The notes under the pieces are model-generated. The model ran no database searches and was not told the DNA's origin. It saw only the letters and a list, made by a program, of their open reading frames with translations. 34,451 nucleotides of DNA, from NCBI GenBank assembly GCA_029863585.1, contig JAOTVC010000012.1, forward strand, positions 1-34,451, written 5' to 3'. This document shows positions 1 to 7,114 of this stretch, piece by piece. This DNA is from Alphaproteobacteria bacterium. GTDB lineage: Bacteria > Pseudomonadota > Alphaproteobacteria > SMXQ01. Positions within the stretch are counted from its first letter, which is position 1. Every line of letters begins with the position of its first letter. The position numbers and the translations under genes were made by a program.

Positions 1-141
1 CATGCAAACTGAGGTCACTTTGTTTTGGTGCTCTGGCTGTTCCAACGTGGTAATCGGAATTCATCTCTGAAACATGATCTGTTTTAGGTGAATCGATTTC
101 TTCGCCAAGAACGAGATCACAAGACGACAAGGAGGCCCACC

Positions 142-411
142 ATGACCGACCCGTCTCATCTTCCCTACGCGGATGAAGCGAAGCTCTATACCGATATCAT
201 CCAATTTTTCACTGAGAAGCTGCCCCACGCCGTGGGCGATGCGGCGGAGCTTCTCGACGAGGCGGCGCTGAGCATGGAGCTGTTCGAAAACCTCTCCACC
301 TGCACCGACGAAGAACTGGCGGCAATGGGCATCCACCGCGACGATCTTTCTAAGGTCGCTGCCGCCGCGTCTGGCCTGTTCGTGGTGGCCAATAACCGGA
401 AAAAGACCTGA
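142..411 (+). CDS. Small DUF1127-like acidic protein (89 aa)
   Basis: This is an 89-residue acidic protein of unknown function. A longer reading from position 88 is possible, but the ATG at 142 is preceded by a good AGGAGG ribosome-binding site at a normal distance, so I chose it. The middle contains DEELAAMGIHRDDL, which resembles the C-terminal turn of the DUF1127/YjiS family, where a 'dxELadiGlsRsdi' pattern is typical. The N-terminal half is predicted helical, with no signal peptide or membrane segment. It converges on the universal stress protein gene, 26 nt away. Small DUF1127 proteins in alphaproteobacteria have been linked to stress and RNA metabolism; that role is not shown here. The match rests on one short motif. 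Confidence 0.7.
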   Translation: MTDPSHLPYADEAKLYTDIIQFFTEKLPHAVGDAAELLDEAALSMELFENLSTCTDEELAAMGIHRDDLSKVAAAASGLFVVANNRKKT

Positions 412-437
412 GCAGGGCGCAGCCAACGGGGCGGATA

Positions 438-947
438 TTATTTGACGGTTAGGCAGGGACAATGCGCCAAGTGGATCACTTTATGTGACACACTTCCCAA
501 CACCAATCCGCCAAGGTCGCCCATGCCGCGCGTGCCGATGATAATGAGATCGCCCCCGGCTTTCTCGGCCTCCGCAACGATCCCTTCCGCTGGATCTCCA
601 TAAGCGAGTACGCGGGAAATTTCTTCTGCTCCGTTTTCACGAGCGACCTTTTCCGAGCGGTCCAGAACAGAATTGCCGATGTATTCGATAGCCGATTGAG
701 GTGCGGGCGCAGGAGCAAAAGCACTTATTTCCAATCCTCCCAAGGAATCACGAATTTTCTTTACCTCATTTCGTGCTTCTGGCGGCAGCTCCGGTATTTC
801 CTCTACGTCTGCCAAGGACAAATAGGGAGGAGCAATATGGACGATGGTAAGATGCGCCCCGCACGCGGCCGCGAGCTTGGCTCCGACTTCCACAGCGCGC
901 ATGGCGTTAGCTGACCCATCCGTGCCGACCACGAAATTTTGAAGCAT
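438..947 (-). CDS. Universal stress protein, UspA family
   Basis: This is a single-domain universal stress protein of 169 residues, a cytosolic nucleotide-binding stress protein. The N-terminus has the family start 'VVGTDGSANAMRAV', in which the Asp contacts adenine in ATP-binding members. The C-terminus has the ATP-binding signature G-x2-G-x9-G-S-x-S, seen as GTRGMGDLGGLVLGSVSHKV, followed by 'HCPCLTVK'. The protein is therefore probably of the ATP-binding type. A ribosome-binding site AGGAG lies about 8 nt before the ATG at 947. It is divergent from the primase-polymerase gene. The neighbouring chaperonin and hibernation-factor genes suggest a stress locus. The partner and trigger cannot be told from sequence. 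Confidence 0.95.
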   Translation of the reverse strand: MLQNFVVGTDGSANAMRAVEVGAKLAAACGAHLTIVHIAPPYLSLADVEEIPELPPEARNEVKKIRDSLGGLEISAFAPAPAPQSAIEYIGNSVLDRSEKVARENGAEEISRVLAYGDPAEGIVAEAEKAGGDLIIIGTRGMGDLGGLVLGSVSHKVIHLAHCPCLTVK

Positions 948-1116
948 TTACCAGGCTCCTGATTGCCTCGCTGATTTTTCAAGAGTCTAAACCGTTGAAC
1001 GAACTCAACCGATAGAGGGGTTGAAACATAGCCCGGTTCACATTTGTGCCGGCTTCGGGGCACAAGCGGACATCGGCGAGTGCTGGTCCTTCTTGCCGGG
1101 GTGTTATTATGAACCG

Positions 1117-1911
1117 ATGGCGAACAAAATGCCGGAATCATTACGTGATGCGGGGCGAGCGGCGCTCTCCTATGCCAGCCGAGGCTGGTCGGTGCTCCCC
1201 TTGCAGGCCAAGAACAAGCGGCCATTGGTCGCTTGGCGCGAGTTCCAGGGGCGCCGCGCCGGCCCCGAGGAGATCAAGGGTTGGTTCCGCCACTGGCGCG
1301 ACGCCAATGTCGGCATCGTCACCGGCTCGATCTCCCGCTTGATCGTCCTCGATATCGATCCCAAGCACGGGGGTGACGATGCTCTCGCCGAACTGGAGAG
1401 TCGCCATGGACCGCTTGGGCCCACGGTCGAAGTGCTGACCGGCGGTGGCGGGCGGCATTTCTATTTTGCATCTCCGGATGGCGAGATCCGTAACCGCGCC
1501 GGGCTGGCTCAAGGTATCGACCTGCGCGGCGATGGCGGTTATATCGTCGCGCCACCATCGATACATCCGTCGGGGCGGCCTTATCGCTGGATCGCGGGCC
1601 ACGCGCCCGATGAATGCCCCATGGCACCAATGCCGCGATGGATCTTGCGCATGTCCGGCGGCGCCCGCACCGGCCGATCCGTTGAAGACTGGCGCAAGCT
1701 GGTCCGCGAAGGAGTCTCCGAGGGAACGCGCAACAGCACCATTGCTTCGTTGACGGGGCACCTCTTGTGGCATGGTGTCGACCGGGACATCGCGCTCAAT
1801 CTTATGCTGGCATGGAATCGCGCGCGCTGTCGGCCGCCACTGGATGACGTGGAGGTCGCCAGCGTGGTCGCAAGCATTGCCCGTCTCCACGAACAGGAGG
1901 ATGGCCGTTAA
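1117..1911 (+). CDS. Stand-alone bifunctional DNA primase/polymerase (Prim-Pol with PriCT)
   Basis: This looks like an archaeo-eukaryotic primase superfamily protein (Prim-Pol) with a C-terminal PriCT-1 type domain, 264 residues from the ATG at 1117. An earlier TTG at 1021 keeps frame, but the added stretch has no family similarity. Visible motifs are LDIDPKHGGDD (acidic metal-binding DxD), GGGGRHFYF (the sxH-like motif) and GIDLRGDGGYIVAPPS in the nucleotide-binding core. 'GTRNSTIASLTGHLLWHGVD' to 'PPLDDVEVASVVASI' is the PriCT-like tail. In plasmids and phages this module is normally fused to, or followed by, a helicase; none is present here. It may be a stranded mobile-element gene or a repair/translesion primase. 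Family call strong, role unknown. Confidence 0.9.
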   Translation: MANKMPESLRDAGRAALSYASRGWSVLPLQAKNKRPLVAWREFQGRRAGPEEIKGWFRHWRDANVGIVTGSISRLIVLDIDPKHGGDDALAELESRHGPLGPTVEVLTGGGGRHFYFASPDGEIRNRAGLAQGIDLRGDGGYIVAPPSIHPSGRPYRWIAGHAPDECPMAPMPRWILRMSGGARTGRSVEDWRKLVREGVSEGTRNSTIASLTGHLLWHGVDRDIALNLMLAWNRARCRPPLDDVEVASVVASIARLHEQEDGR

Positions 1912-2051
1912 TGCCAGGAGGCATCCGTGTCCAAACACGCCACGGGCATCTGCGGAGTTGGCCCGCCATGCCCACGATTGGCCAGGCGGACATTGTTGTC
2001 AGTTGATTGCGACGAAGGCGCAATAGATGGCCCGCTCATTCAGTCGGCACT

Positions 2052-3674
2052 TCACATTCCCATCTCGGGCTGCACCGGCATGTTCTTGGGCTCTTCCGGA
2101 ATCTCGGTCATGGTGGCCTCGGTCAAAAGCAGGACACTGGCCACAGAAACCGCGTTCTCCAACGCAATGCGAACGACCTTCGTGGGGTCAACGATTCCGG
2201 CCTTGACCAGGTCGACATATTCGTTCGCCGCCGCGTCATAGCCGATGTTTCCCTTGCTCTCGAGCATGCGGGCAACGACCACACCGCCGTCGACGGCGGA
2301 ATTTTCGGCGATTTGGCGCGTGGGCGCGCTCAACGCCCGGCGCAGAATTTCCAAACCCGTCTTCTCGTCCCCCGCGGCATTCGCCTCCTCATTCTTGATC
2401 GCTTCGGTGCAGCGCAAGAGCGCGAGCCCGCCACCAGGGACTATGCCTTCCGCCACCGCCGCTTTGGTGGCGTTGATCGCGTCATCGAGGGCCTCCTTCT
2501 TGCTCTTCATCTCCGCCTCTGAAGGTGCGCCGACGCGAATCACAGCCACGCCGCCCGACAACTTCGCCAACCGCTCCTCCAGTTTCTCACGGTCATAGTC
2601 GCTGGTGGTGGTCTCGATTTGAGCGCGAATCTGTTGCATCCTGGCCTCAATTGCAGCCTTGTCCCCCAATCCGCCGATGATGGTGGTGTTCTCCCGGTCC
2701 GACACGACCCGCCCGGCTCGGCCCATTTGCTGGAGCTGAACTGTCTCCAGCTTGATCCCCAGATCCTCGCTGATGAGCTGTGCCCCGGTAAGAACCGCCA
2801 TGTCCTGCAGCATCGCCTTACGCCGATCCCCGAACCCTGGTGCCTTCACGGCTATACTGCGGAAAACCCCACGAATCTGGTTGACGACGAGTGTGGCGAG
2901 GGCTTCGCCCTCCACATCCTCGGCCACGAACAGGATCGGCTTGCCGCTCTTTGCCACCTGTTCCAAAACCGGGAGGAGATCTTTCAGGCTGCCGACTTTT
3001 CGGTCACAAAGGAACACGTAAGGCTCATCAAGAACTGCCTCCATCTTTTGCGGATCGGTGATGAAATAGGGCGAGATGAAGCCACGATCAAATTGCATGC
3101 CTTCGACCACTTCAAGCACGGTCTCGGTGGTTTTCGATTCCTCGACCGTGATGACGCCGTCATCGCCGACCTTTTCCATGGCTTCGGCTACGAGTTCACC
3201 AATAGCCGGATCGTTATGGGCCGAGATAGTCGCCACCTGGGCTTTCTCCTTGCGGGTTTCTACCGGGCTGGACATTGCGCGCAGCGTCGCCACGGCCACG
3301 CCAAGACCACGGTCGAGGCCACGTTTGAGTTCGATGCCGCTCGCGCCGGCAACAACGTTGCGCGTACCGTCGGCAAATATCGCATGTGCCAGGATCGTTG
3401 ATGTGCTGGTGCCGTCGCCCACGGCCTCGCCGGTTTTCTCGGCGGCCTGGCGCAACATCTGCGCCCCGAGGTTTTCTTCGGCGTCCTCGAGATCCACTTC
3501 CTTTGCAATGGTGACGCCGTCATTACAGACTATGGGCGCGCCCCACTTCTTCTCGATGAGCACGGATTTCGATTTGGGTCCAAGCGTAATCCGCACGGCA
3601 TCGGCCAGAGCAGCCGTGCCGCGGAGGATCTTTTCTCGCGCCGAAGAATGGAACAGGATCTGCTTATGAGCCAT
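2052..3674 (-). CDS. groEL: GroEL-type 60 kDa chaperonin paralogue
   Basis: This 540-residue group I chaperonin aligns along its whole length with GroEL. ATPase residues are conserved at E. coli numbering: Asp52 in [11 protein letters not shown] and Asp87 in GDGTS, with the equatorial nucleotide loop EGIVPGGG further on. The apical domain segment [12 protein letters not shown] is present. The C-terminal tail is unusual: instead of the long GGM repeat it ends MPVQPEMGM. No groES lies next to it and no CIRCE element is seen upstream, so it is probably an accessory chaperonin that borrows GroES from elsewhere. A GGGAGGA ribosome-binding site sits about 9 nt before the ATG, just below a perfect hairpin in the leader. 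Neighbouring genes point to stress function. Confidence 0.97.
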   Translation of the reverse strand: MAHKQILFHSSAREKILRGTAALADAVRITLGPKSKSVLIEKKWGAPIVCNDGVTIAKEVDLEDAEENLGAQMLRQAAEKTGEAVGDGTSTSTILAHAIFADGTRNVVAGASGIELKRGLDRGLGVAVATLRAMSSPVETRKEKAQVATISAHNDPAIGELVAEAMEKVGDDGVITVEESKTTETVLEVVEGMQFDRGFISPYFITDPQKMEAVLDEPYVFLCDRKVGSLKDLLPVLEQVAKSGKPILFVAEDVEGEALATLVVNQIRGVFRSIAVKAPGFGDRRKAMLQDMAVLTGAQLISEDLGIKLETVQLQQMGRAGRVVSDRENTTIIGGLGDKAAIEARMQQIRAQIETTTSDYDREKLEERLAKLSGGVAVIRVGAPSEAEMKSKKEALDDAINATKAAVAEGIVPGGGLALLRCTEAIKNEEANAAGDEKTGLEILRRALSAPTRQIAENSAVDGGVVVARMLESKGNIGYDAAANEYVDLVKAGIVDPTKVVRIALENAVSVASVLLLTEATMTEIPEEPKNMPVQPEMGM

Positions 3675-3693
3675 TCTGAGTGTCCTCCCAAGG

Positions 3694-3713
3694 CAGACGG
3701 ACTAACCCGTCTG
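3694..3713 (-). promoter_or_regulatory. Perfect 7-bp hairpin in the groEL leader
   Basis: CAGACGG and CCGTCTG are perfect complements separated by six bases. On the transcribed strand the hairpin sits immediately 5' of the GGGAGGA ribosome-binding site of the chaperonin gene. It could stabilise the messenger or control access to the ribosome-binding site with temperature. It is not a CIRCE element. Read on the plus strand, it is followed by a weak T-rich run, but no plus-strand gene reads into it, so a terminator role is less likely. Confidence 0.5.
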
Positions 3714-3807
3714 GTTGTTTAATTCTATTCCTAGTGCAAGTTAAGCGAGGAGAAAACTGATCCGGCGGCCTACTTCGAACCTGATTCCCTATCTGCCGTT
3801 GAGGATT

Positions 3808-4203
3808 TCACCGATCGAACCTATCGCGTTGGATGGCATCAATTACCATCTCCGTAATCTCCCGACATCGGTCAACAACGACCTCAATGCCACCGCTAGA
3901 AAGCTCATCCCAATGGATTCCCGCGGTGACAACCACATTCGTCTTGCACCGGGCCGAAATTGCCTCAGCCATCTCTTTGGTAAGGTCGTCTTCCTTGTGT
4001 CCGACATAGGATAAGACGGAAGCGGTGGCACTGGTCTTACTCGGATCAGCGAGGCTGGGTCGAGGTTGAGCCGCCGCGGCCGCCCCGATATGAGGACGCT
4101 CACCACCCCAGACATAGACCAATATGTCCGGGCCGATGCGAACGGCTTCGGCCTCTACGACATAGTCTGGTTCGGGCGTGCGAAAGGCTATGCGCTGGAC
4201 CAT
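3808..4203 (-). CDS. LpdD-like (prenylated-flavin chaperone-like) domain protein
   Basis: This 131-residue protein resembles the small LpdD-like family, named after a subunit of Lactobacillus gallate decarboxylase thought to help with prenylated FMN. The recognisable segments are AEAVRIGPDILVYVWGG, RPHIGAAAAAQPRPSL, KTSATASVLSYVGHKED and TNVVVTAGIHWDELS. The His and Asp in the last segment and the GHKED turn look like conserved functional positions. There is no UbiD-type decarboxylase or UbiX flavin prenyltransferase beside it, so the biochemical partner is unknown. It is upstream of and codirectional with the chaperonin gene, 133 nt apart. The family assignment is from remembered motif patterns; the function in this organism is open. 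Confidence 0.7.
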   Translation of the reverse strand: MVQRIAFRTPEPDYVVEAEAVRIGPDILVYVWGGERPHIGAAAAAQPRPSLADPSKTSATASVLSYVGHKEDDLTKEMAEAISARCKTNVVVTAGIHWDELSSGGIEVVVDRCREITEMVIDAIQRDRFDR

Positions 4204-4645
4204 CAGGGATTTCCAATTACCTTTAGCTTGCTATCTTGGCACCCAGATAGGGCATTCGGGGCAACCGGCAACCAAGGCTGACATGATGAGCATCCAATTC
4301 GATATCGACGCCGGTTCGGTCATAGGGTCCTGAAAACTGCTTCTTGCCGGCTCCATAGCATGGTCGCTTTGGGGCGGCGGCGGACACGAAAAACCGCCCA
4401 CGATCGCGGAAACAACCTCTCAGCTCACGCGTTAGATCGGCCTGCTCCTCTCTCGGTTCGGTGCCGCCTGAATATTCTATGCATACCGCCTTGCAAGATG
4501 GCGGATCGCGCCAATTCGGCCAAATGCGCGGGCCAAGCGATGATTGGCATGCAGCCTCGCGGATGGGGCCGAACCGAGCCGGCCGCATCCCATATTCGTT
4601 CCTCGAAGGACCGCCGCAAAGGCCGCAGCCACTGTCTTTCCCAAG
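4204..4645. other. 442-nt stretch without a recognisable gene
   Basis: This lies between the LpdD-like gene and the hibernation-factor gene. A 121-codon open frame exists on the minus strand (4223-4588), but it matches no family I recognise, lacks a ribosome-binding site and has a composition unlike its neighbours. I see no tRNA, terminator or insertion-sequence end. It may be decayed coding sequence. Confidence 0.4.
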
Positions 4646-5218
4646 CTATTCGCCAACGAGATGATGCTTGCCAATGGGCACTACCGTGCTCGCCTGCGGC
4701 CCTTCCGCGCTTTCGTCGTAGGCGACGACCAGGCGAACTTCGTCCCCGGCATTCAGCTTGTCGAACGTGCCACCGACCACACTGTTCTTATGGAAGTAGA
4801 CCTCGCTGCCGTCGCTGACATCAATGAAGCCGTAATCCGGAAACATCCTTGCCACTATGCCATGGGCGGGTATTTCGTGGGTCTTGGTCCGCCTTTGGCG
4901 TTTACGCTCATAGTCTTCCAATCGACGGGTCGCCGCCAAAAAGGCATCCCGGATAGCGACATGGACATCCTCGTGCGCGTGGTCGAGCGGCCCATCATGG
5001 CTAACCGCCAACTCGCCGCCAACCACGGTAAGATCGATATGCACGACATAGATCTTGCCTTTGCGATGACGAGCATGCGGCGCATCCACCACCACACGGC
5101 AACTCATGATGTGGTCCGAAAACCTATCCAGGGCTTCGGCCTTGTTGCGCACTTCCGCCTCAATGAAGTCGGAATGCTCTAGGTTCTTGAACGTCACCTG
5201 AATGGGTAGTGCAGGCAT
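4646..5218 (-). CDS. HPF/RaiA-type ribosome hibernation factor fused to a cold-shock domain
   Basis: This 190-residue protein has two domains. Residues 1 to about 105 form an HPF/RaiA (S30EA) domain that binds the decoding region of the small ribosomal subunit and idles ribosomes; 'SCRVVVDAPHARHRKGKIYVV' and the 'HDGPLDHAHEDVHVAIRDAF' stretch are typical. Residues about 115-185 form a cold-shock OB domain with RNP1-like YGFIDV and RNP2-like VYFHKNSV, expected to bind single-stranded RNA. I chose the ATG at 5218 because AAGGGAGA lies about 7 nt upstream; an extension to 5254 adds only non-conserved residues. The fusion differs from the long-form HPF, whose tail dimerises ribosomes. Its neighbours are stress genes and a broken hemerythrin gene. 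Confidence 0.92.
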   Translation of the reverse strand: MPALPIQVTFKNLEHSDFIEAEVRNKAEALDRFSDHIMSCRVVVDAPHARHRKGKIYVVHIDLTVVGGELAVSHDGPLDHAHEDVHVAIRDAFLAATRRLEDYERKRQRRTKTHEIPAHGIVARMFPDYGFIDVSDGSEVYFHKNSVVGGTFDKLNAGDEVRLVVAYDESAEGPQASTVVPIGKHHLVGE

Positions 5219-5446
5219 AGCATTCTCCCTTAATGACGAGGCCCCCATCGGCAAGATGAACGCGCACCGCGCCAGTGGATCTCAATTTTCGTGATCGATG
5301 CTAAAATTAAGATGTTCAGTCCACACATTGTTTTCAAGGGTATTGGAGTTGGGAAGACGACGGAAGCTGGAAAAGAGCCTCGGCGGCAGATCCGAACACG
5401 CTTTCGCCCGGCACACAGGTGAAATGCCCGCCCACGACAGGACCGG

Positions 5447-5605
5447 TCACGGTTCGCCCAGGAAATAGTCAGCGATTCCTTCAAGCCCATCGTGGTCAGG
5501 CAATGGGGCGGCATCCAGGAGTGAGGGTTTGCTCTCTAGGACGCTCAAGAGCCAGGCAATGCTCTTGTGCTCTCATCGGAGCCTTCGGATTGCGTCCATC
5601 ATCAT
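5447..5605 (-). pseudogene. Hemerythrin-domain protein, truncated and interrupted remnant
   Basis: Reading leftward from the ATG at 5605 gives MMMDAIRRLR, a TGA at 5573-5575, then EHKSIAWLLSVLESKPSL and LPDHDGLEGIADYFLGEP before a second stop at 5447. This matches the first helices of hemerythrin (HHE) proteins, in which 'LreEHrniarLL..LE' supplies the first iron-binding His and 'DYfl.yPd..HHpkE' follows. The in-frame stop, loss of the HHPKE segment and lack of a ribosome-binding site mark it as dead. A 38-codon frame (5334-5450) continues the coding-like composition and may be another fragment. Nothing else is recognisable in the 5219-5730 gap. The interpretation rests on pattern recognition over about 50 residues. 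Confidence 0.6.
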
Positions 5606-5730
5606 TCGGCTTTCGAGGGTTCCGCGAAACACGTCATGGCGCATGGGCACGCGCTCGACAACCGCTCAGTCGGGTAGGCACGAATCCGTTTCGGACTGCT
5701 GCTGCGCCCCATTTGCATTACACTTATAAG

Positions 5731-6798
5731 ATGGGTGATCTGATCCGAGTGCTGATCTTGGGAACTGGGCAAATGGGCGCCGGGATCGCCCGTTTGGTTT
5801 TGGAAAAGCCCGGCCTGGAGTTGGCCGGCGCCTACGCCCGGAGGGCTGAGCGCGCCGGCATGGATGTCGGCCAAGCAATCGGCATCGCCAAGGATCTAGG
5901 GGTCGCGATCGAGCCCGACCTCACCACGGCCGTAAAGCACACGCGGCCGCACATAGCCATTCAAGCGACATGCTCGAAGCTTGAGGATGCCTGGCCCGAA
6001 ATCTCCATCGTCCTGCGACATGGCGTGCCCATCATCTCCATCGCCGAGGAGATGGCCTATCCCGCTTGTTCTTCCCCTGCCATTGCCCAGGAAATGCACG
6101 ACCTCGCGCGGACAGAGGGGGTCGCGGCCCTCGGCACAGGCATCAATCCGGGATTCGTTCTGGACCTTCTCGTGATCGCGATGACGGGGGTCTGCGCACG
6201 CATCGATTCCATTACCGCGACACGCGTCAACGATTTGTCGCCTTACGGCCCATCGGTCCTCAAGGCCCAAGGCATTGGCCTTGGACCCCAGGCATTTGCC
6301 GCCGGCGTGGAATCAGGAACGGTGGCTGGCCATTTCGGCTTTCCCCAGTCCATCCGCATGATCGGATCTGCACTTGGCTTGAACATCGGGCGCATAGAGG
6401 AGGAACGCCGACCGATTGTCTCCAAGGTGCACCGCGAAACGGCCTTTGTATCGGTCGCCCCCGGCCAGGTCGCGGGTTGCGCCCATACCGCCACCGCCTA
6501 TGACGGAGATAAGCCCATCATCACTCTGGTCCATCCTCAACAGATCCGGCCCGAGTTGGAAGGGGTGGAAACCGGCGATACCATAGAAATCTCGGGTATG
6601 CCGAGCTTCCGGTTTGAGGCTCGGCCCGAAATTCCCGGCGGCCGGGGCACCATCGCCATCGCCGTCAACATGATCCCGCGCGTATTGAACGCCGCCCCCG
6701 GCCTGCTCACGATGGCCGACCTGCCGGTGCCCGCCGCCATGATGGGCGATGCGCGCCAGTTCCTGCATGCGCGCGCTGAGGAGCGCCATCATGGCTGA
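5731..6798 (+). CDS. ord: 2,4-diaminopentanoate dehydrogenase
   Basis: This 355-residue NAD(P)-dependent dehydrogenase should convert (2R,4S)-2,4-diaminopentanoate to 2-amino-4-oxopentanoate and ammonia, the third step of oxidative ornithine cleavage. The N-terminus has a Rossmann motif VLILGTGQMGAGIARLV, and the fold is dihydrodipicolinate-reductase-like; INPGFVLDLLV and the C-terminal NMIPRVLNAAPGLLTM region match the Ord family. The frame is open back to 5419, but family similarity starts at MGDLIRVLIL, so I chose the ATG at 5731; no strong ribosome-binding site is visible there. It is the first gene of the operon and overlaps ortA by 8 nt. Identity is supported strongly by its six downstream partners. 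Confidence 0.93.
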   Translation: MGDLIRVLILGTGQMGAGIARLVLEKPGLELAGAYARRAERAGMDVGQAIGIAKDLGVAIEPDLTTAVKHTRPHIAIQATCSKLEDAWPEISIVLRHGVPIISIAEEMAYPACSSPAIAQEMHDLARTEGVAALGTGINPGFVLDLLVIAMTGVCARIDSITATRVNDLSPYGPSVLKAQGIGLGPQAFAAGVESGTVAGHFGFPQSIRMIGSALGLNIGRIEEERRPIVSKVHRETAFVSVAPGQVAGCAHTATAYDGDKPIITLVHPQQIRPELEGVETGDTIEISGMPSFRFEARPEIPGGRGTIAIAVNMIPRVLNAAPGLLTMADLPVPAAMMGDARQFLHARAEERHHG

Positions 6799-7114
6799 AC
6801 GAATTCCAAAGGGGACATGGGTGGAAATACATGCCGTTCTTTTGCGTCCAGGCGAAAGGGCCCCACAGGTCCCTGAAGATTCCCGGGACGTGCCTCTCGA
6901 AATGCGTGCCAAGGGTTTCCTGACGGCACCGGCCGCCCTCGGTGACGAGGCCGAGATCGAGACCTCGGCCGGTCGGCGTCTCCGCGGCACGGTCACGACC
7001 GCCAATCCCCCTTACACGCATGGCTTTGGTCCTCCCATTCCCGAGTTGTCAACGATCGGCAACGAGGTTCGAAGGATCCTTCGTGAAGCGGGGGCGTTCG
7101 ATGAGGGACCGTGA
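6791..7114 (+). CDS. ortA: 2-amino-4-oxopentanoate thiolase, alpha subunit
   Basis: This 107-residue small subunit works with OrtB to cleave 2-amino-4-oxopentanoate with CoA, giving acetyl-CoA and D-alanine. Family features are the opening KGTWVEIHAVLL, 'RAPQVPEDSRDVPLEMRAKGFL' in the middle and PPYTHGFGPPIPEL near the end. The length is usual for OrtA. The ATG at 6791 overlaps the end of ord, and the gene's own end overlaps the ortB start by 14 nt, so all three are probably translationally coupled. An earlier in-frame ATG at 6749 lies within ord and adds no conserved residues. OrtA has no recognisable catalytic motif of its own; it is known only as the partner of the PLP subunit. Confidence 0.95.
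   Translation: MAERIPKGTWVEIHAVLLRPGERAPQVPEDSRDVPLEMRAKGFLTAPAALGDEAEIETSAGRRLRGTVTTANPPYTHGFGPPIPELSTIGNEVRRILREAGAFDEGP

Noticed and set aside
4223-4588. 121-codon minus-strand frame between the LpdD-like and hibernation-factor genes
   Set aside because: It has no recognisable motif and no ribosome-binding site, and its composition is unlike neighbouring proteins; I treat it as chance or decayed sequence.
5419-5730. Long N-terminal extension of the ord frame
   Set aside because: The extension is low-complexity, shows no similarity to the dehydrogenase, and overlaps the hemerythrin remnant on the other strand. Family similarity begins at 5731.
5219-5730. Cobalamin riboswitch before the B12-dependent operon
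   Set aside because: No B12-box-like conserved core could be recognised in this stretch.
5720-5731. TATAAG next to the ord start as a promoter -10 box
   Set aside because: It is directly adjacent to the ATG, too close for a promoter of this gene.
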